Part shown: positions 7,660 to 14,340 of the stretch, piece after piece
How positions within the stretch are numbered: position 1 is the first letter of the stretch
Layout: every line of letters begins with the position of its first letter
Assembly (NCBI GenBank): GCA_016199325.1
Contig: JACQGW010000353.1
Coordinates: forward strand, 1 to 22,309
Direction: 5' to 3'
DNA length: 22,309 bases
Source: Chloroflexota bacterium
GTDB lineage: Bacteria > Chloroflexota > Dehalococcoidia > JACQGW01
The notes under the pieces: generated by a model
Seen by the model: only the letters and a program-made list of their open reading frames with translations
The model's database searches: none
Told to the model about the DNA's origin: nothing
Position numbers and translations under genes: made by a program

Positions 7660-8541
7660 ATGGAGCGGGCAAAGGTCGTCGAGGGATTGATCGGCTACTT
7701 CAAGAGCGACCATTGGCGTCGGCTGGTCGCCGCGCTGATGGAGGATCCGGATCCGCGCGGCACCCACGTCCACGCGTACGTCGAAACCTGCGTCCAGCCG
7801 GCACAGACCGAGGAGCTCATCTGCGGCTATTTCGCGGCCAGAGGCATGCCCAGCGCCCGCAAGATCGACTACGTCGCGCCACGGGAGGACATCGGATCCA
7901 TCCACGCCGTCGAGCCGCTGGGCCGGGCGCACTTCGACTTCAACTGGTTCTACAACCCGAGCGTGGTCCTGGCCGGGACCAGAGGCGCCGAGATGGGGGA
8001 GAGCGGCAGCAATCTCTGCGTCTGGAACCGGGCCTACATCCGGGAGTTCTATAGCGATTACCCGTTCCGCCCGGTCGGCCCGGCGGAGGAAGAGGCGCTG
8101 CGGAGCTACTTCCGGTCGGATCACTGGCACCGGGGGCTGGAGCTCTGTACGCTGCCGACCACCACCCACGGCCACATCAATTGCTACGTCGGCGTCCATC
8201 CCGACGTGATTCGGCGGTTCGCCGAGGAGGCGCTGGCGGAGAAGGGCTGGAAAATCTCCTACACCTGTCCCAACGTCTACCGCGTCTGGGGAGGATACAC
8301 CGGCAAGCTGGTCTTCATGGGCACGGACCCGGAGTGGGTCTACGACCTGGGCTGGGTGTTCAAGCCGGACGTCGTCATCGAACCGGCCTGGGACACCTTC
8401 TGGCTTCCCGACCATCCCGGCTATGACCTCTGGACGACGGCCCATCTGGTGCCGATCCTGGGTCAGCCCTACGTCAAGCTGGCCGACCGCGAGATCCAGG
8501 CCATCCTGGATGCGGTGGCGACGGCTGTACCGGTCAGGTGA
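7660..8541 (+). CDS. Unrecognised protein with an internal duplication
   Basis: 293 residues, family not recognised. Residues about 13-104 and 150-241 are two divergent copies of one unit. Each starts with YF(K/R)SDHW (13-19 and 150-156) and continues with a His-containing strand (THVHAYV, 35-41; GHINCYV, 171-177). Near the end, FDFNWFYNPSVVL (92-104) matches YDLGWVFKPDVVI (228-240). Asp, His and Trp of SDHW and a second His (H36/H172) are kept in both copies and could form a paired active or metal site. No signal peptide or membrane helix, so probably cytoplasmic. GAGGAGG lies 11 bases before the ATG. It sits between the regulator and a phosphotriesterase-family enzyme in the same operon, so it probably acts on the same unknown substrate. 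Confidence 0.88.
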   Translation: MERAKVVEGLIGYFKSDHWRRLVAALMEDPDPRGTHVHAYVETCVQPAQTEELICGYFAARGMPSARKIDYVAPREDIGSIHAVEPLGRAHFDFNWFYNPSVVLAGTRGAEMGESGSNLCVWNRAYIREFYSDYPFRPVGPAEEEALRSYFRSDHWHRGLELCTLPTTTHGHINCYVGVHPDVIRRFAEEALAEKGWKISYTCPNVYRVWGGYTGKLVFMGTDPEWVYDLGWVFKPDVVIEPAWDTFWLPDHPGYDLWTTAHLVPILGQPYVKLADREIQAILDAVATAVPVR

Positions 8542-8550
8542 GGTGAAGAC

Positions 8551-9459
8551 GTGGAAGTCATGACGGTCCTGGGGCCGATTCCGCCGGCCGATCTGGGGTT
8601 CACCCAGCCCCACGAGCATCTGCTGCTCGACCTCTACCGGGTGAGCCGGCAGATCGACGGACTCTTGAACGACGAGGGGCTGGCCATCGAGGAGCTCGCC
8701 GCCTTCAAAGCCGCCGGGGGACAGACGGTGGTCGACGTGACCAATCGGGGGCTGGGCCGCGATCCCCTGGCGATCAAGCGCATCGCCCTGGCAACCGGCG
8801 TCAACGTCGTCATGGGCTGCGGCTGGTATCGCCAGCCCTACTATGACGACGCCATCGACCAGATGAGCACCAGGGCGCTGGCCGAGGACATGGTCCGCGA
8901 CCTCACCAAAGGCGTCGACGGCACCGGCGCCCGGGCCGGGATCATCGGCGAGATCGGCGCCGACAAGCACTACATCTCGGCCCAGGAAGAGCGCATGCTG
9001 CGGGCTGCCGCCCTTGCCCATCGGCAAACCGGCGCGGCGATCACGACCCACGCGGTCGGCTATCCTCTCGGCCTCGAGCAACTGGACGTCCTGGAGGACA
9101 GCGGCGTCGATCCCCGCCGGGTCATCGTCGGGCACTGCGACACCTATCTCAACCTGGACTACCACGAGGCCATCATCCGGCGGGGCGCCTACGTCCAGTA
9201 CGATACGTTCGGCAAGACGTACGTCTGTTCAGACGAGCGGCGACTCGCCGTGCTGCTGGAGCTGCTACGCCGCGGTCATGCGTCCCGGATCCTGCTCTCC
9301 CTGGACGTCTGCTGGCGCCGCAACCTGCACGCCTACGGGGGCCCCGGCTACGACTACCTGGCGGCGCAGATCATCCCCGCCCTTCGGAAAGCGGGCGTCG
9401 GCGAGGATCAAATCCAGATGATGACTGTCGAGAACCCGGCACAGGTGCTGCCGTTCTAG
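8551..9459 (+). CDS. Phosphotriesterase-family metal-dependent hydrolase
   Basis: 302 residues, amidohydrolase superfamily TIM barrel. It begins with the family's usual TVLGPI and has PHEH (metal ligands H21 and H23), GEIG (E134), TTHAVG (H167), GHCD (H195) and SLDVC (D252). The metal-bridging residue is Glu134, not the carboxylated Lys of true phosphotriesterase; Glu is normal in phosphotriesterase homology proteins. It should hydrolyse an ester, lactone or amide; organophosphate activity should not be assumed. GTG at 8551 is preferred over ATG at 8560 because AGGTGA is spaced correctly for it. It begins 9 bp after the preceding stop, in the same operon. Confidence 0.92.
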   Translation: MEVMTVLGPIPPADLGFTQPHEHLLLDLYRVSRQIDGLLNDEGLAIEELAAFKAAGGQTVVDVTNRGLGRDPLAIKRIALATGVNVVMGCGWYRQPYYDDAIDQMSTRALAEDMVRDLTKGVDGTGARAGIIGEIGADKHYISAQEERMLRAAALAHRQTGAAITTHAVGYPLGLEQLDVLEDSGVDPRRVIVGHCDTYLNLDYHEAIIRRGAYVQYDTFGKTYVCSDERRLAVLLELLRRGHASRILLSLDVCWRRNLHAYGGPGYDYLAAQIIPALRKAGVGEDQIQMMTVENPAQVLPF

Positions 9460-9479
9460 CGACATCAAGAACACACCAA

Positions 9480-9837
9480 GTGGATGAGAGCACTGAGGGA
9501 CAGGCAATCGAGCTCGGCCCGGCGGAGAGTCGGCGCCTGGCCCAGCTCTTCGACTGGCAGGCGCACGGCACCCTCTCCCCAGCCGATCGGAGAGGAGCTT
9601 GAGGCCCTGGTGGCCGAGTATGGACGGCGCTTGCACGAACGGCGAGTCCGCGAGATCGCCCAGCACCGTGGTATTCCCGTCGAGCAAGCGCGCCAGGAGG
9701 CTGAGGCTCAGTTCAGCCAGGCACTGGCCTGGTGGCAGGACTTCGAGGCGAATCCCGAGCGCCGACGTATCGTCAGGAAGGCAAGGGGCGCACGCAAAGG
9801 CGCGTCGGCTGCGGATGTGGGGCGCGCAGGTTCGTAG
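9480..9837 (+). pseudogene. Small gene interrupted by a single-base frameshift
   Basis: Two overlapping frames form one plausible protein of about 118 residues. From GTG 9480 the first frame encodes a stretch ending in FDWQAHGTLSPADR and stops at 9602. The next frame continues with EELEALVAEYGRRLHERR and runs to 9837. Removing one A at 9591 joins them as CGG GAG GAG CTT, giving SPADREELEALVAEYG, which looks natural. The C-terminal part is helical and charged and includes FSQALAWWQDFEANP. No clear ribosome site was seen for the GTG. The function is unknown; the pattern resembles small helical proteins in Chloroflexota and cyanobacteria. It could be a true pseudogene or a sequencing error. The G+C content is like the neighbours. 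Confidence 0.7.
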
Positions 9838-9838
9838 T

Positions 9839-9856
9839 GCGCACTCGCAAGTGCGC
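9839..9856 (+). terminator. Hairpin at the end of the gntR operon
   Basis: GCGCACT (9839-9845) and AGTGCGC (9850-9856) form a perfect 7-bp stem with a CGCA loop, one base after the stop at 9837. There is no T-run, so intrinsic termination is uncertain. Confidence 0.45.
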
Positions 9857-9917
9857 TCCCGGCCGTCGAGGGCTCGACCATACTGGTTGGCGATCGGCTC
9901 CGGCAGCGGTCACCGAA

Positions 9918-10002
9918 CCGAGCCGCGAACGTGAGTGAGCCGTTCCCCGGCGCGCGGTCCACTCGCGCGCCGGGGAACGGCTCACTCACGTTCGCGGCTC
10001 GG
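9918..10002. repeat. 39-bp perfect inverted repeat with 7-nt loop
   Basis: Arms 9918-9956 and 9964-10002 are exact reverse complements around the 7-nt loop GTCCACT. The stem is G+C-rich and has no T-run on either side. It lies in the 9838-10159 gap between converging transcription units, where no gene is supported. The rest of the gap holds the 9839 hairpin and a short CTCCGCG-type repeat near 10021-10036. Confidence 0.95.
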
Positions 10003-10159
10003 ATAGGCCGGGCTCTGTAGCCTCCGCGCCTCCGCGTGCGGGTTTTCATGGTGCATCGACTCAGCCGGCGCCTCCACTTCTGGTCCGCAGACAACACCGC
10101 AGCAGCTCGTAGCCGACGACGGCGCAGGCCATGGCGACGTTAGGTTTCGTCAGACGCTC

Positions 10160-10357
10160 TCATTCGCGGCGGGGAAGCGCCGGCCGTATCCCCAGCGCGC
10201 GCTCCAGCTCGGCCAGCTCGTCGCGGGCCCGCCGGAGGTCGGCGGTAAGCCGGGACAGGGCGGCTTCGTCGAGCGTTTCGGCGGCCAGCGCCATCTCAGC
10301 CAGGTCGATGCGCGCCGTCACCTCGGCCAGCCGGGGCCAGGCCTCCTCCCACGCCAT
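10160..10357 (-). CDS. Small coiled-coil protein
   Basis: 65 residues, not recognised. After MAWEEAWPRL it is almost wholly helical, with heptad-spaced Leu/Ala and charged residues (LSRLTADLRRARDELAELER near 35-54), which suggests a coiled coil, and a short Pro/Arg tail. The ATG at 10357 is 6 bp after the stop of the upstream secreted-protein gene, with GACGGGGG just ahead of it, so the two are probably cotranscribed. Support is moderate: the operon spacing and the non-shadow amino-acid pattern favour a real gene, but no family could be named. Confidence 0.6.
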   Translation of the reverse strand: MAWEEAWPRLAEVTARIDLAEMALAAETLDEAALSRLTADLRRARDELAELERALGIRPALPRRE

Positions 10358-10363
10358 CCCCCG

Positions 10364-11521
10364 TCACCGCCGGACGATCGTGACCGTCGCCACCTGGTGG
10401 CCGCTCCCGCCCGGCTGGCACGACCCCTCGTCCGTCGCGAACGAGGCGACGTCCGACTGGCGATTGCCGCCGTCGTCCACGACCCAGAGGTTCCAGGTGT
10501 TGGCGACGGGCTTCACGTTGAGCAGGACGTCGGTCCAGCCGGGCGCGTAGCTCGTCGAGCCGGTGGGGTTGGACACGACGTTCCAGGGACCGGTGCCCGA
10601 TTCGAGGCGCACCCGGACGCCGTTGATGGAGTTGCCGGCCGCATCGCGGACGTAGATCTTGGCCAGCGTGATACCGCAGTTCGGCTCGAAGCCGATGCCG
10701 GCGATCCCATAGGGGAAGGCGCTGGCGGCGGGCACCGGCGTCGGGACCGGGGCCGTCGGCTGGGGCTCAGCTCCGCCCGGCGCCTGCGGCACAATGGCGG
10801 CCGGGTGGAGGAGCCCCGCCTCCTTGGCGATGTCGCCGCCGTTGGCGATGGTCACCTGTCCCTTCTTCGCCCAGGGCACGTCCTCTTTCCACTGCTGGAA
10901 GACGGCCCGCTGGGCTCGGACGACGAAGACGTTGCCGTAGTCCTTGGTGCTCATCGGCAGCCCGTAGAGGAGCAGGGGGTCGGCGGCGGAATTGTAGGCG
11001 GCCTTGATGGCGGCATTCTGATCGAGCATCGCCCAGTGCCGCGCCTTCACCTGTTCCCAGTTGAGGCCGGCGTCGGGCGCCGTGTCGAACGGCGCCGGCG
11101 TTGCCCGGACCACTTCGAGCCAGGAGTCCTTGCCCAGATCGTGCATGCGGTCGAACACGTTGACGAAGTACACCTGGCCCACCTCCGGCCGCCACTGGAA
11201 GATGGCCTTCTGCATGGTCTGGACGACGAAGCCGTCCCAGACGAAGCGCCGGGACACCGGATAGCCCACCGCCTGCGGGCCGCCGAGGCGTTTGTAGGTG
11301 GTCCAGAAGAGGATGCCGTCGTCGTCGGTGACGGCGAAGCCGGTCCCGCCGGCACCTCCCTGGCCATTCGCCTGGCTGTAGAACCAGCCGTTGGTCACGG
11401 CGTAGTCCGCCGGCGTCTGGGCACTGGCGCGGCCGGCGGAGCCGGCCACCAGGGTGAGGATCAGGGCAGCGAGGCCCACCAATCGGACTGCGAGGAGGAG
11501 CGGCGTCACCGGACGATCCAT
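10364..11521 (-). CDS. Secreted protein with a repeat region and a C-terminal beta domain
   Basis: 385 residues. A signal peptide is clear: MDRPV, a hydrophobic stretch (about 7-27) and cleavage after ASA (34|35). The mature part has two related segments, GYPVSRRFVWDGFVVQTMQK (from 86) and GLPMSTKDYGNVFVVRAQRA (from 188), each ending in FQW or FQQW. A Pro-rich linker (about 249-268) leads to a C-terminal domain from 270 with the look of an Ig-like or jelly-roll fold and two Cys (near 283 and 371) that could form a disulfide. The function is unknown; a cell-surface or ligand-binding role is inferred. A GTG at 11536 could add five residues, but ATG 11521 gives the better signal peptide. Its promoter is at 11591-11619. 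Confidence 0.85.
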   Translation of the reverse strand: MDRPVTPLLLAVRLVGLAALILTLVAGSAGRASAQTPADYAVTNGWFYSQANGQGGAGGTGFAVTDDDGILFWTTYKRLGGPQAVGYPVSRRFVWDGFVVQTMQKAIFQWRPEVGQVYFVNVFDRMHDLGKDSWLEVVRATPAPFDTAPDAGLNWEQVKARHWAMLDQNAAIKAAYNSAADPLLLYGLPMSTKDYGNVFVVRAQRAVFQQWKEDVPWAKKGQVTIANGGDIAKEAGLLHPAAIVPQAPGGAEPQPTAPVPTPVPAASAFPYGIAGIGFEPNCGITLAKIYVRDAAGNSINGVRVRLESGTGPWNVVSNPTGSTSYAPGWTDVLLNVKPVANTWNLWVVDDGGNRQSDVASFATDEGSCQPGGSGHQVATVTIVRR

Positions 11522-11590
11522 GCTCAGTTCACCCACCTGCTGTCTTCATGCGCGACGTCGGCGTCAGCGGCGACGCCACGGCATGGCATG

Positions 11591-11619
11591 AGCATACCCG
11601 CCGTCTGGGCGCGCGTCAA
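11591..11619 (-). promoter_or_regulatory. Predicted promoter of the secreted-protein gene
   Basis: On the minus strand, TTGACG (11619-11614), a 17-bp spacer and TATGCT (11596-11591), about 70 bp upstream of the ATG. Confidence 0.6.
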
Positions 11620-11642
11620 GAGCCTGTTATTGACCGCTGCAC

Positions 11643-11677
11643 AGAAACCTGAAACCGCAAACCAAGAAACCCGTCCT
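11643..11677 (-). repeat. 35-bp repeat, left copy of an inverted pair, GGTTTNN heptamers
   Basis: Read on the minus strand this begins AGGACGGGTTTC and continues as GGTTTNN units. It matches 13009-13043 (plus strand) at 32 of 35 positions. The two copies point in opposite directions and bracket the XRE/CELD gene pair. Confidence 0.8.
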
Positions 11678-11730
11678 TGCGTTCTCCACGCCTCTGCGGT
11701 CTCGTCAGGTGCGCTTGGAGCGCCTGCAAC

Positions 11731-11759
11731 TTGCGCATCCGTCTACACAGCGATATACT
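11731..11759 (+). promoter_or_regulatory. Predicted promoter of the XRE gene pair
   Basis: TTGCGC (11731-11736), a 17-bp spacer and TATACT (11754-11759). GCGATAT occurs at 11750-11756, across the -10, and again at 11769-11775, 19 bp on, about two helical turns, which could be a self-regulatory operator. Confidence 0.62.
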
Positions 11760-11807
11760 TTCGGTAGAGCGATATGGCTGCGGCAATAAGGCGAAGGAGC
11801 ACTGACC

Positions 11808-12281
11808 ATGCCGGGAGAAACCGTCGAGACGCCGCAGGGAAGCGTGCGAGTTTCCTTGCGGCTGGAAGAAGCCCGTCGGCGCCGGGGTTTCAAGTCGTGG
11901 GCGGAAGTGGCCCGACGCGGCGGCATCGGGGCAACGCCGCTCTCCCACCTCGTCCAGGGCAAGGTCCGACTGAGCGAGGTGCGGCTCGGTACGCTGGTCA
12001 AGCTGGCTGCTGCCATGGGCGTGGGATTGGACGAGATCGTCGACCTGGACACCTCACCGATCGCGCCCTTGCCCCGTGGTGACCGTCCGATTACGCCCGC
12101 GGAATTCGCAGATGCGGTCAGGCACATCGTGAGTGCGCCACTGCCGAGCGATTGGACCGGCCCCGCGGAAGAGGACCTGGCCGAGGTGACGCCGTTGTCG
12201 GCGTCTGGCCTCCAGAACCGCCTTCGGCGCGATCGCGCGGCCCTGGACCGGCTCACCTCCGCCGATTCGGCAGACCGATGA
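11808..12281 (+). CDS. XRE-family helix-turn-helix regulator
   Basis: 157 residues. The N-terminal Cro/CI-type DNA-binding domain (about 15-80) reads LRLEEARRRRGFKSWAEVAR, then PLSHLVQGKVRLSEVRLGTL and AAAMGVGLDEIVDL. The C-terminal half, about 77 residues, is predicted helical and charged, without a recognised domain; it may bind the partner encoded next. AAGGAG lies 8 bases before the ATG. Its stop overlaps the next start (ATGA), as in toxin-antitoxin and other regulator-effector pairs. It is transcribed away from the secreted-protein gene. Not similar enough to any named regulator to give a symbol. Confidence 0.88.
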   Translation: MPGETVETPQGSVRVSLRLEEARRRRGFKSWAEVARRGGIGATPLSHLVQGKVRLSEVRLGTLVKLAAAMGVGLDEIVDLDTSPIAPLPRGDRPITPAEFADAVRHIVSAPLPSDWTGPAEEDLAEVTPLSASGLQNRLRRDRAALDRLTSADSADR

Positions 12282-13009
12282 GCGGGCGATCGTCGTTCTA
12301 CGAGCCGGCCCAGTCAGAGGACCGGGTGGGCCGGGGCGACATCGCCCTGGTCTATCTCCCGCAAAGCCGAGCAGTTCGTGAGACGGAACCTCCGCTCTCC
12401 AGACCGCATCCCCGGGTCAGCCTCCCCGCGTACCCCGGCAGCCTGACCCTCTCCGATGCGCGCGCCATGCCGGACGTCGAGGTGCGCGTCTGGCCCGCCC
12501 TCGCCGTCGTCGTGATGGATTCCTGTGAGCTCGACCGCCACTTCAACCTGGGCCGCAGCCGGCAGTTCTGGGACTCGCGCGTCGCCGTTGCCCCGCTCGT
12601 CTTCGAGACCCAGTTCCCCAATGGTCCGTGGAGACGGATGGAGCAAGGCGACGTTCCGCTGTACGGTTTCTACCTGGAGACCCTCTCACCGGACGTCGAT
12701 GGGATCACCACCTGGCCGCGGGCGGTCGTGGACCTCCGCGGAACGACGCTCGTGAGTCGCCGGCTCGTCGAACTGAACCGGCGCTTCCGTTTGACCGATA
12801 CGGTCGCGGAGAGCCTGGGGGTGCGGGTGCTGGAGTACTGGTATCTGCGCGAGGTCGCGCGCCGGTCCCAGCTCGAGGCGAGGCGGGGGAAGCGACTTCG
12901 GGACGTCGTGCCCGTCCACCTGGCGCCGGACTACACGGTGCTCCGGATCACCTTCGACGGCGCCGACCCGCTGCTGGTGGCGTGCATCGCCGACCCGGCC
13001 GAGGCGTGA
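12278..13009 (+). CDS. Unknown partner protein with a CELD motif
   Basis: 243 residues. The frame is open upstream to 12152, but ATG 12278, overlapping the XRE stop by 4 bp, is the expected start. It begins with a variable segment, then GRGDIALVYLP (18-28), a hydrophobic strand leading to VVVMDSCELDRHFN (77-90), and near the end VVDLRGTTLVSRRLVELNRR (150-169) and a long helical Arg-rich region. The strand-then-CxLD pattern resembles uncharacterised proteins found with HTH regulators or in mobile regions, but no family or activity can be stated. No signal peptide or membrane helix. Translational coupling suggests that the two proteins form a complex. The A of its TGA is the first base of the 35-bp repeat. 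Confidence 0.82.
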   Translation: MSGRSSFYEPAQSEDRVGRGDIALVYLPQSRAVRETEPPLSRPHPRVSLPAYPGSLTLSDARAMPDVEVRVWPALAVVVMDSCELDRHFNLGRSRQFWDSRVAVAPLVFETQFPNGPWRRMEQGDVPLYGFYLETLSPDVDGITTWPRAVVDLRGTTLVSRRLVELNRRFRLTDTVAESLGVRVLEYWYLREVARRSQLEARRGKRLRDVVPVHLAPDYTVLRITFDGADPLLVACIADPAEA

Positions 13010-13043
13010 GGACGGGTTTCGTGGTTTGTGGTTTCTGGTTTCT
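13009..13043 (+). repeat. 35-bp repeat, right copy of an inverted pair, GGTTTNN heptamers
   Basis: Begins AGGACGGGTTTC on the last base of the partner gene's stop, then GGTTTGT and GGTTTCT units; a degenerate GGTTCGG follows to 13050. It is the inverted counterpart of 11643-11677 (32 of 35 identical) and lies in the 45-bp space between convergent stops. Confidence 0.8.
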
Positions 13044-13054
13044 GGTTCGGGAGG

Positions 13055-14068
13055 TCAGTCTCGCTCGCGCAGGAAGCGGTCGATGGCTGCGGCGATGCCG
13101 CGGGCGGCGCGGAGGGGATCGCCGATGAGGATCTGCCGGTCGGTCGCGTTGGTCAGGAACCCGGTCTCGATGAGCGCCATCGGCGTGTCTTTCGTGACCC
13201 GGTAGTAGCCGTAGTAGTAGCGGGTGTTCGCCGTCCCACGATGGTGAAAGGGGATGCCGGCGGCTCGGCCGTATTCGGCATTCAGGAGGCTGACGAGCCG
13301 CTCTTCGCGCTGGGCCATCGACGAGCTGGCCGGACGATCGGCGAAGAAGCCTCGCCGGTCCGATGGCCCGCCGTCGGCGTGAATGGAGACGACGACGTCG
13401 GCGCGGTAGCCGCCGGCGAAACCCGTCGGCAGCAGATCGACAGCGTAGCCGATCTCGCGGAGCAGCTCGGCCGTCAGCTTGGCAATGGCGAGGTTGACCT
13501 CAGACTCGGTCTTGCCGCCGCCGCTGGACCCCGGCTGTTTGTTGAACGGCGGTCCGGCCTCCTGGTGCTTCCAGTGGCCCACCTGGAGGCCGACTTTGCC
13601 GGATGCCTGCGACGGCGCCGGCCGTGGAGCCTGCGCGATCGGCGGCGCTGCAGGGCCGCGCGTCGACGGCGAGGTCTGGCCCCGCTCGGCCGTCGCCTCA
13701 TGCTGCTGGACGACGAGCCGGTACTCGACCCGCCGGCCAAAACCCGTCACCCACGCCGTCGCCATGCCGTCGTGTGCCGGTGTCCACGTCAGCTCTTCGG
13801 CGGCGGACCCGGCGCGGCTGCCAACCGCGACGCGTTCGCCGTCGGCGTACAGCCAGACGTCGGCGTTGCCGGACCTCGACTCCAGGCGAAGCACGTGGGG
13901 CAGGCTGGCGTTGACGGGAAAGGAGTAGGATACCCACGCCCCCGGCGTGACGTGGCCGATCAACGGGCCGACGAGCATACGGGGGTCGGCGGCTACAGGG
14001 CGGGGCGCCGGGAAGATGAGGGCCAGGAGCAGAGCGGTCATAAGGACGCGCAGCGATGATCCTTGCAT
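13055..14068 (-). CDS. Secreted N-acetylmuramoyl-L-alanine amidase (Amidase_3)
   Basis: Zinc amidase that cleaves the bond between muramic acid and the stem peptide of murein; 337 residues. A signal peptide (MQGSSLRVLMTALLLALIF, 1-19, cleavage after about residue 27) is followed by a beta-rich N-terminal domain (about 31-122, resembling a pre-peptidase C-terminal domain), a Pro/Ser linker (about 125-156) and the Amidase_3 domain (157-337). Zinc ligands are visible: H165 in VGHW, E188 in TESEV and H230 in SIHADG; the catalytic Glu is E301 in LIETGFLTN. The frame stays open to 14209, inside an intergenic hairpin, but ATG 14068 starts the signal peptide. It probably works in cell-wall turnover or daughter-cell separation. 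Confidence 0.9.
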   Translation of the reverse strand: MQGSSLRVLMTALLLALIFPAPRPVAADPRMLVGPLIGHVTPGAWVSYSFPVNASLPHVLRLESRSGNADVWLYADGERVAVGSRAGSAAEELTWTPAHDGMATAWVTGFGRRVEYRLVVQQHEATAERGQTSPSTRGPAAPPIAQAPRPAPSQASGKVGLQVGHWKHQEAGPPFNKQPGSSGGGKTESEVNLAIAKLTAELLREIGYAVDLLPTGFAGGYRADVVVSIHADGGPSDRRGFFADRPASSSMAQREERLVSLLNAEYGRAAGIPFHHRGTANTRYYYGYYRVTKDTPMALIETGFLTNATDRQILIGDPLRAARGIAAAIDRFLRERD

Positions 14069-14150
14069 CGACCTGTCCCCAACGAAGCTGGTGGCGCGCT
14101 GGACTGCGGGCCGCAGACGACTCCAGTGGTTTGTCCGGGCTGAACCACCG

Positions 14151-14218
14151 GGTTCGTCGTTGGCGCTTGAGCGCCCGGACCCCGGGAGGTCCGGGCGCTC
14201 AAGCGCCAACGACGAACC
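14151..14218. repeat. 31-bp perfect inverted repeat with 6-nt loop
   Basis: Arms 14151-14181 and 14188-14218 are exact reverse complements around CCGGGA. It lies between the DUF62 gene and the amidase, both on the minus strand. No T-run follows on either strand. The sequence is unrelated to the other hairpins in this window. Confidence 0.95.
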
Positions 14219-14243
14219 ACCACATCACCCTTGACGGACCACT

Positions 14244-14262
14244 GGCTGCCGAGTTGGCAGCC
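14244..14262 (-). terminator. Hairpin downstream of the DUF62 gene
   Basis: GGCTGCC (14244-14250) and GGCAGCC (14256-14262) pair around a 5-nt loop about 80 bp past the DUF62 stop. On the minus strand there is no clear U-run, so this is only a possible terminator. Confidence 0.3.
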
Positions 14263-14340
14263 GCGCGGACAGCTTAGCTATCCGGGGGCAGTGGAGGCAA
14301 TAGCCCGATCTGGCTAGCCTAGCCGTCTGCTTGAGGAGCG

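Noticed and set aside
7291..9165. 624-codon minus-strand open frame
   Set aside because: Opposite the regulator, the duplicated protein and the phosphotriesterase-family enzyme, all well supported; its start and content are typical of high-G+C antisense frames.
8551..9459. True organophosphate hydrolase
   Set aside because: The metal-bridging position is Glu134, as in homology proteins, not the carboxylated Lys of phosphotriesterase.
9480..9837. Programmed frameshift
   Set aside because: No slippery run or downstream stem is seen at the junction; one extra A explains the break more simply.
12152..12277. Upstream extension of the CELD-motif protein
   Set aside because: The extension is Arg/Pro/Gly-rich shadow of the XRE gene; the overlapping ATGA start at 12278 is better.
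11643..13043. Insertion sequence
   Set aside because: No transposase and no target-site duplication could be identified; the inverted repeats alone do not prove mobility.
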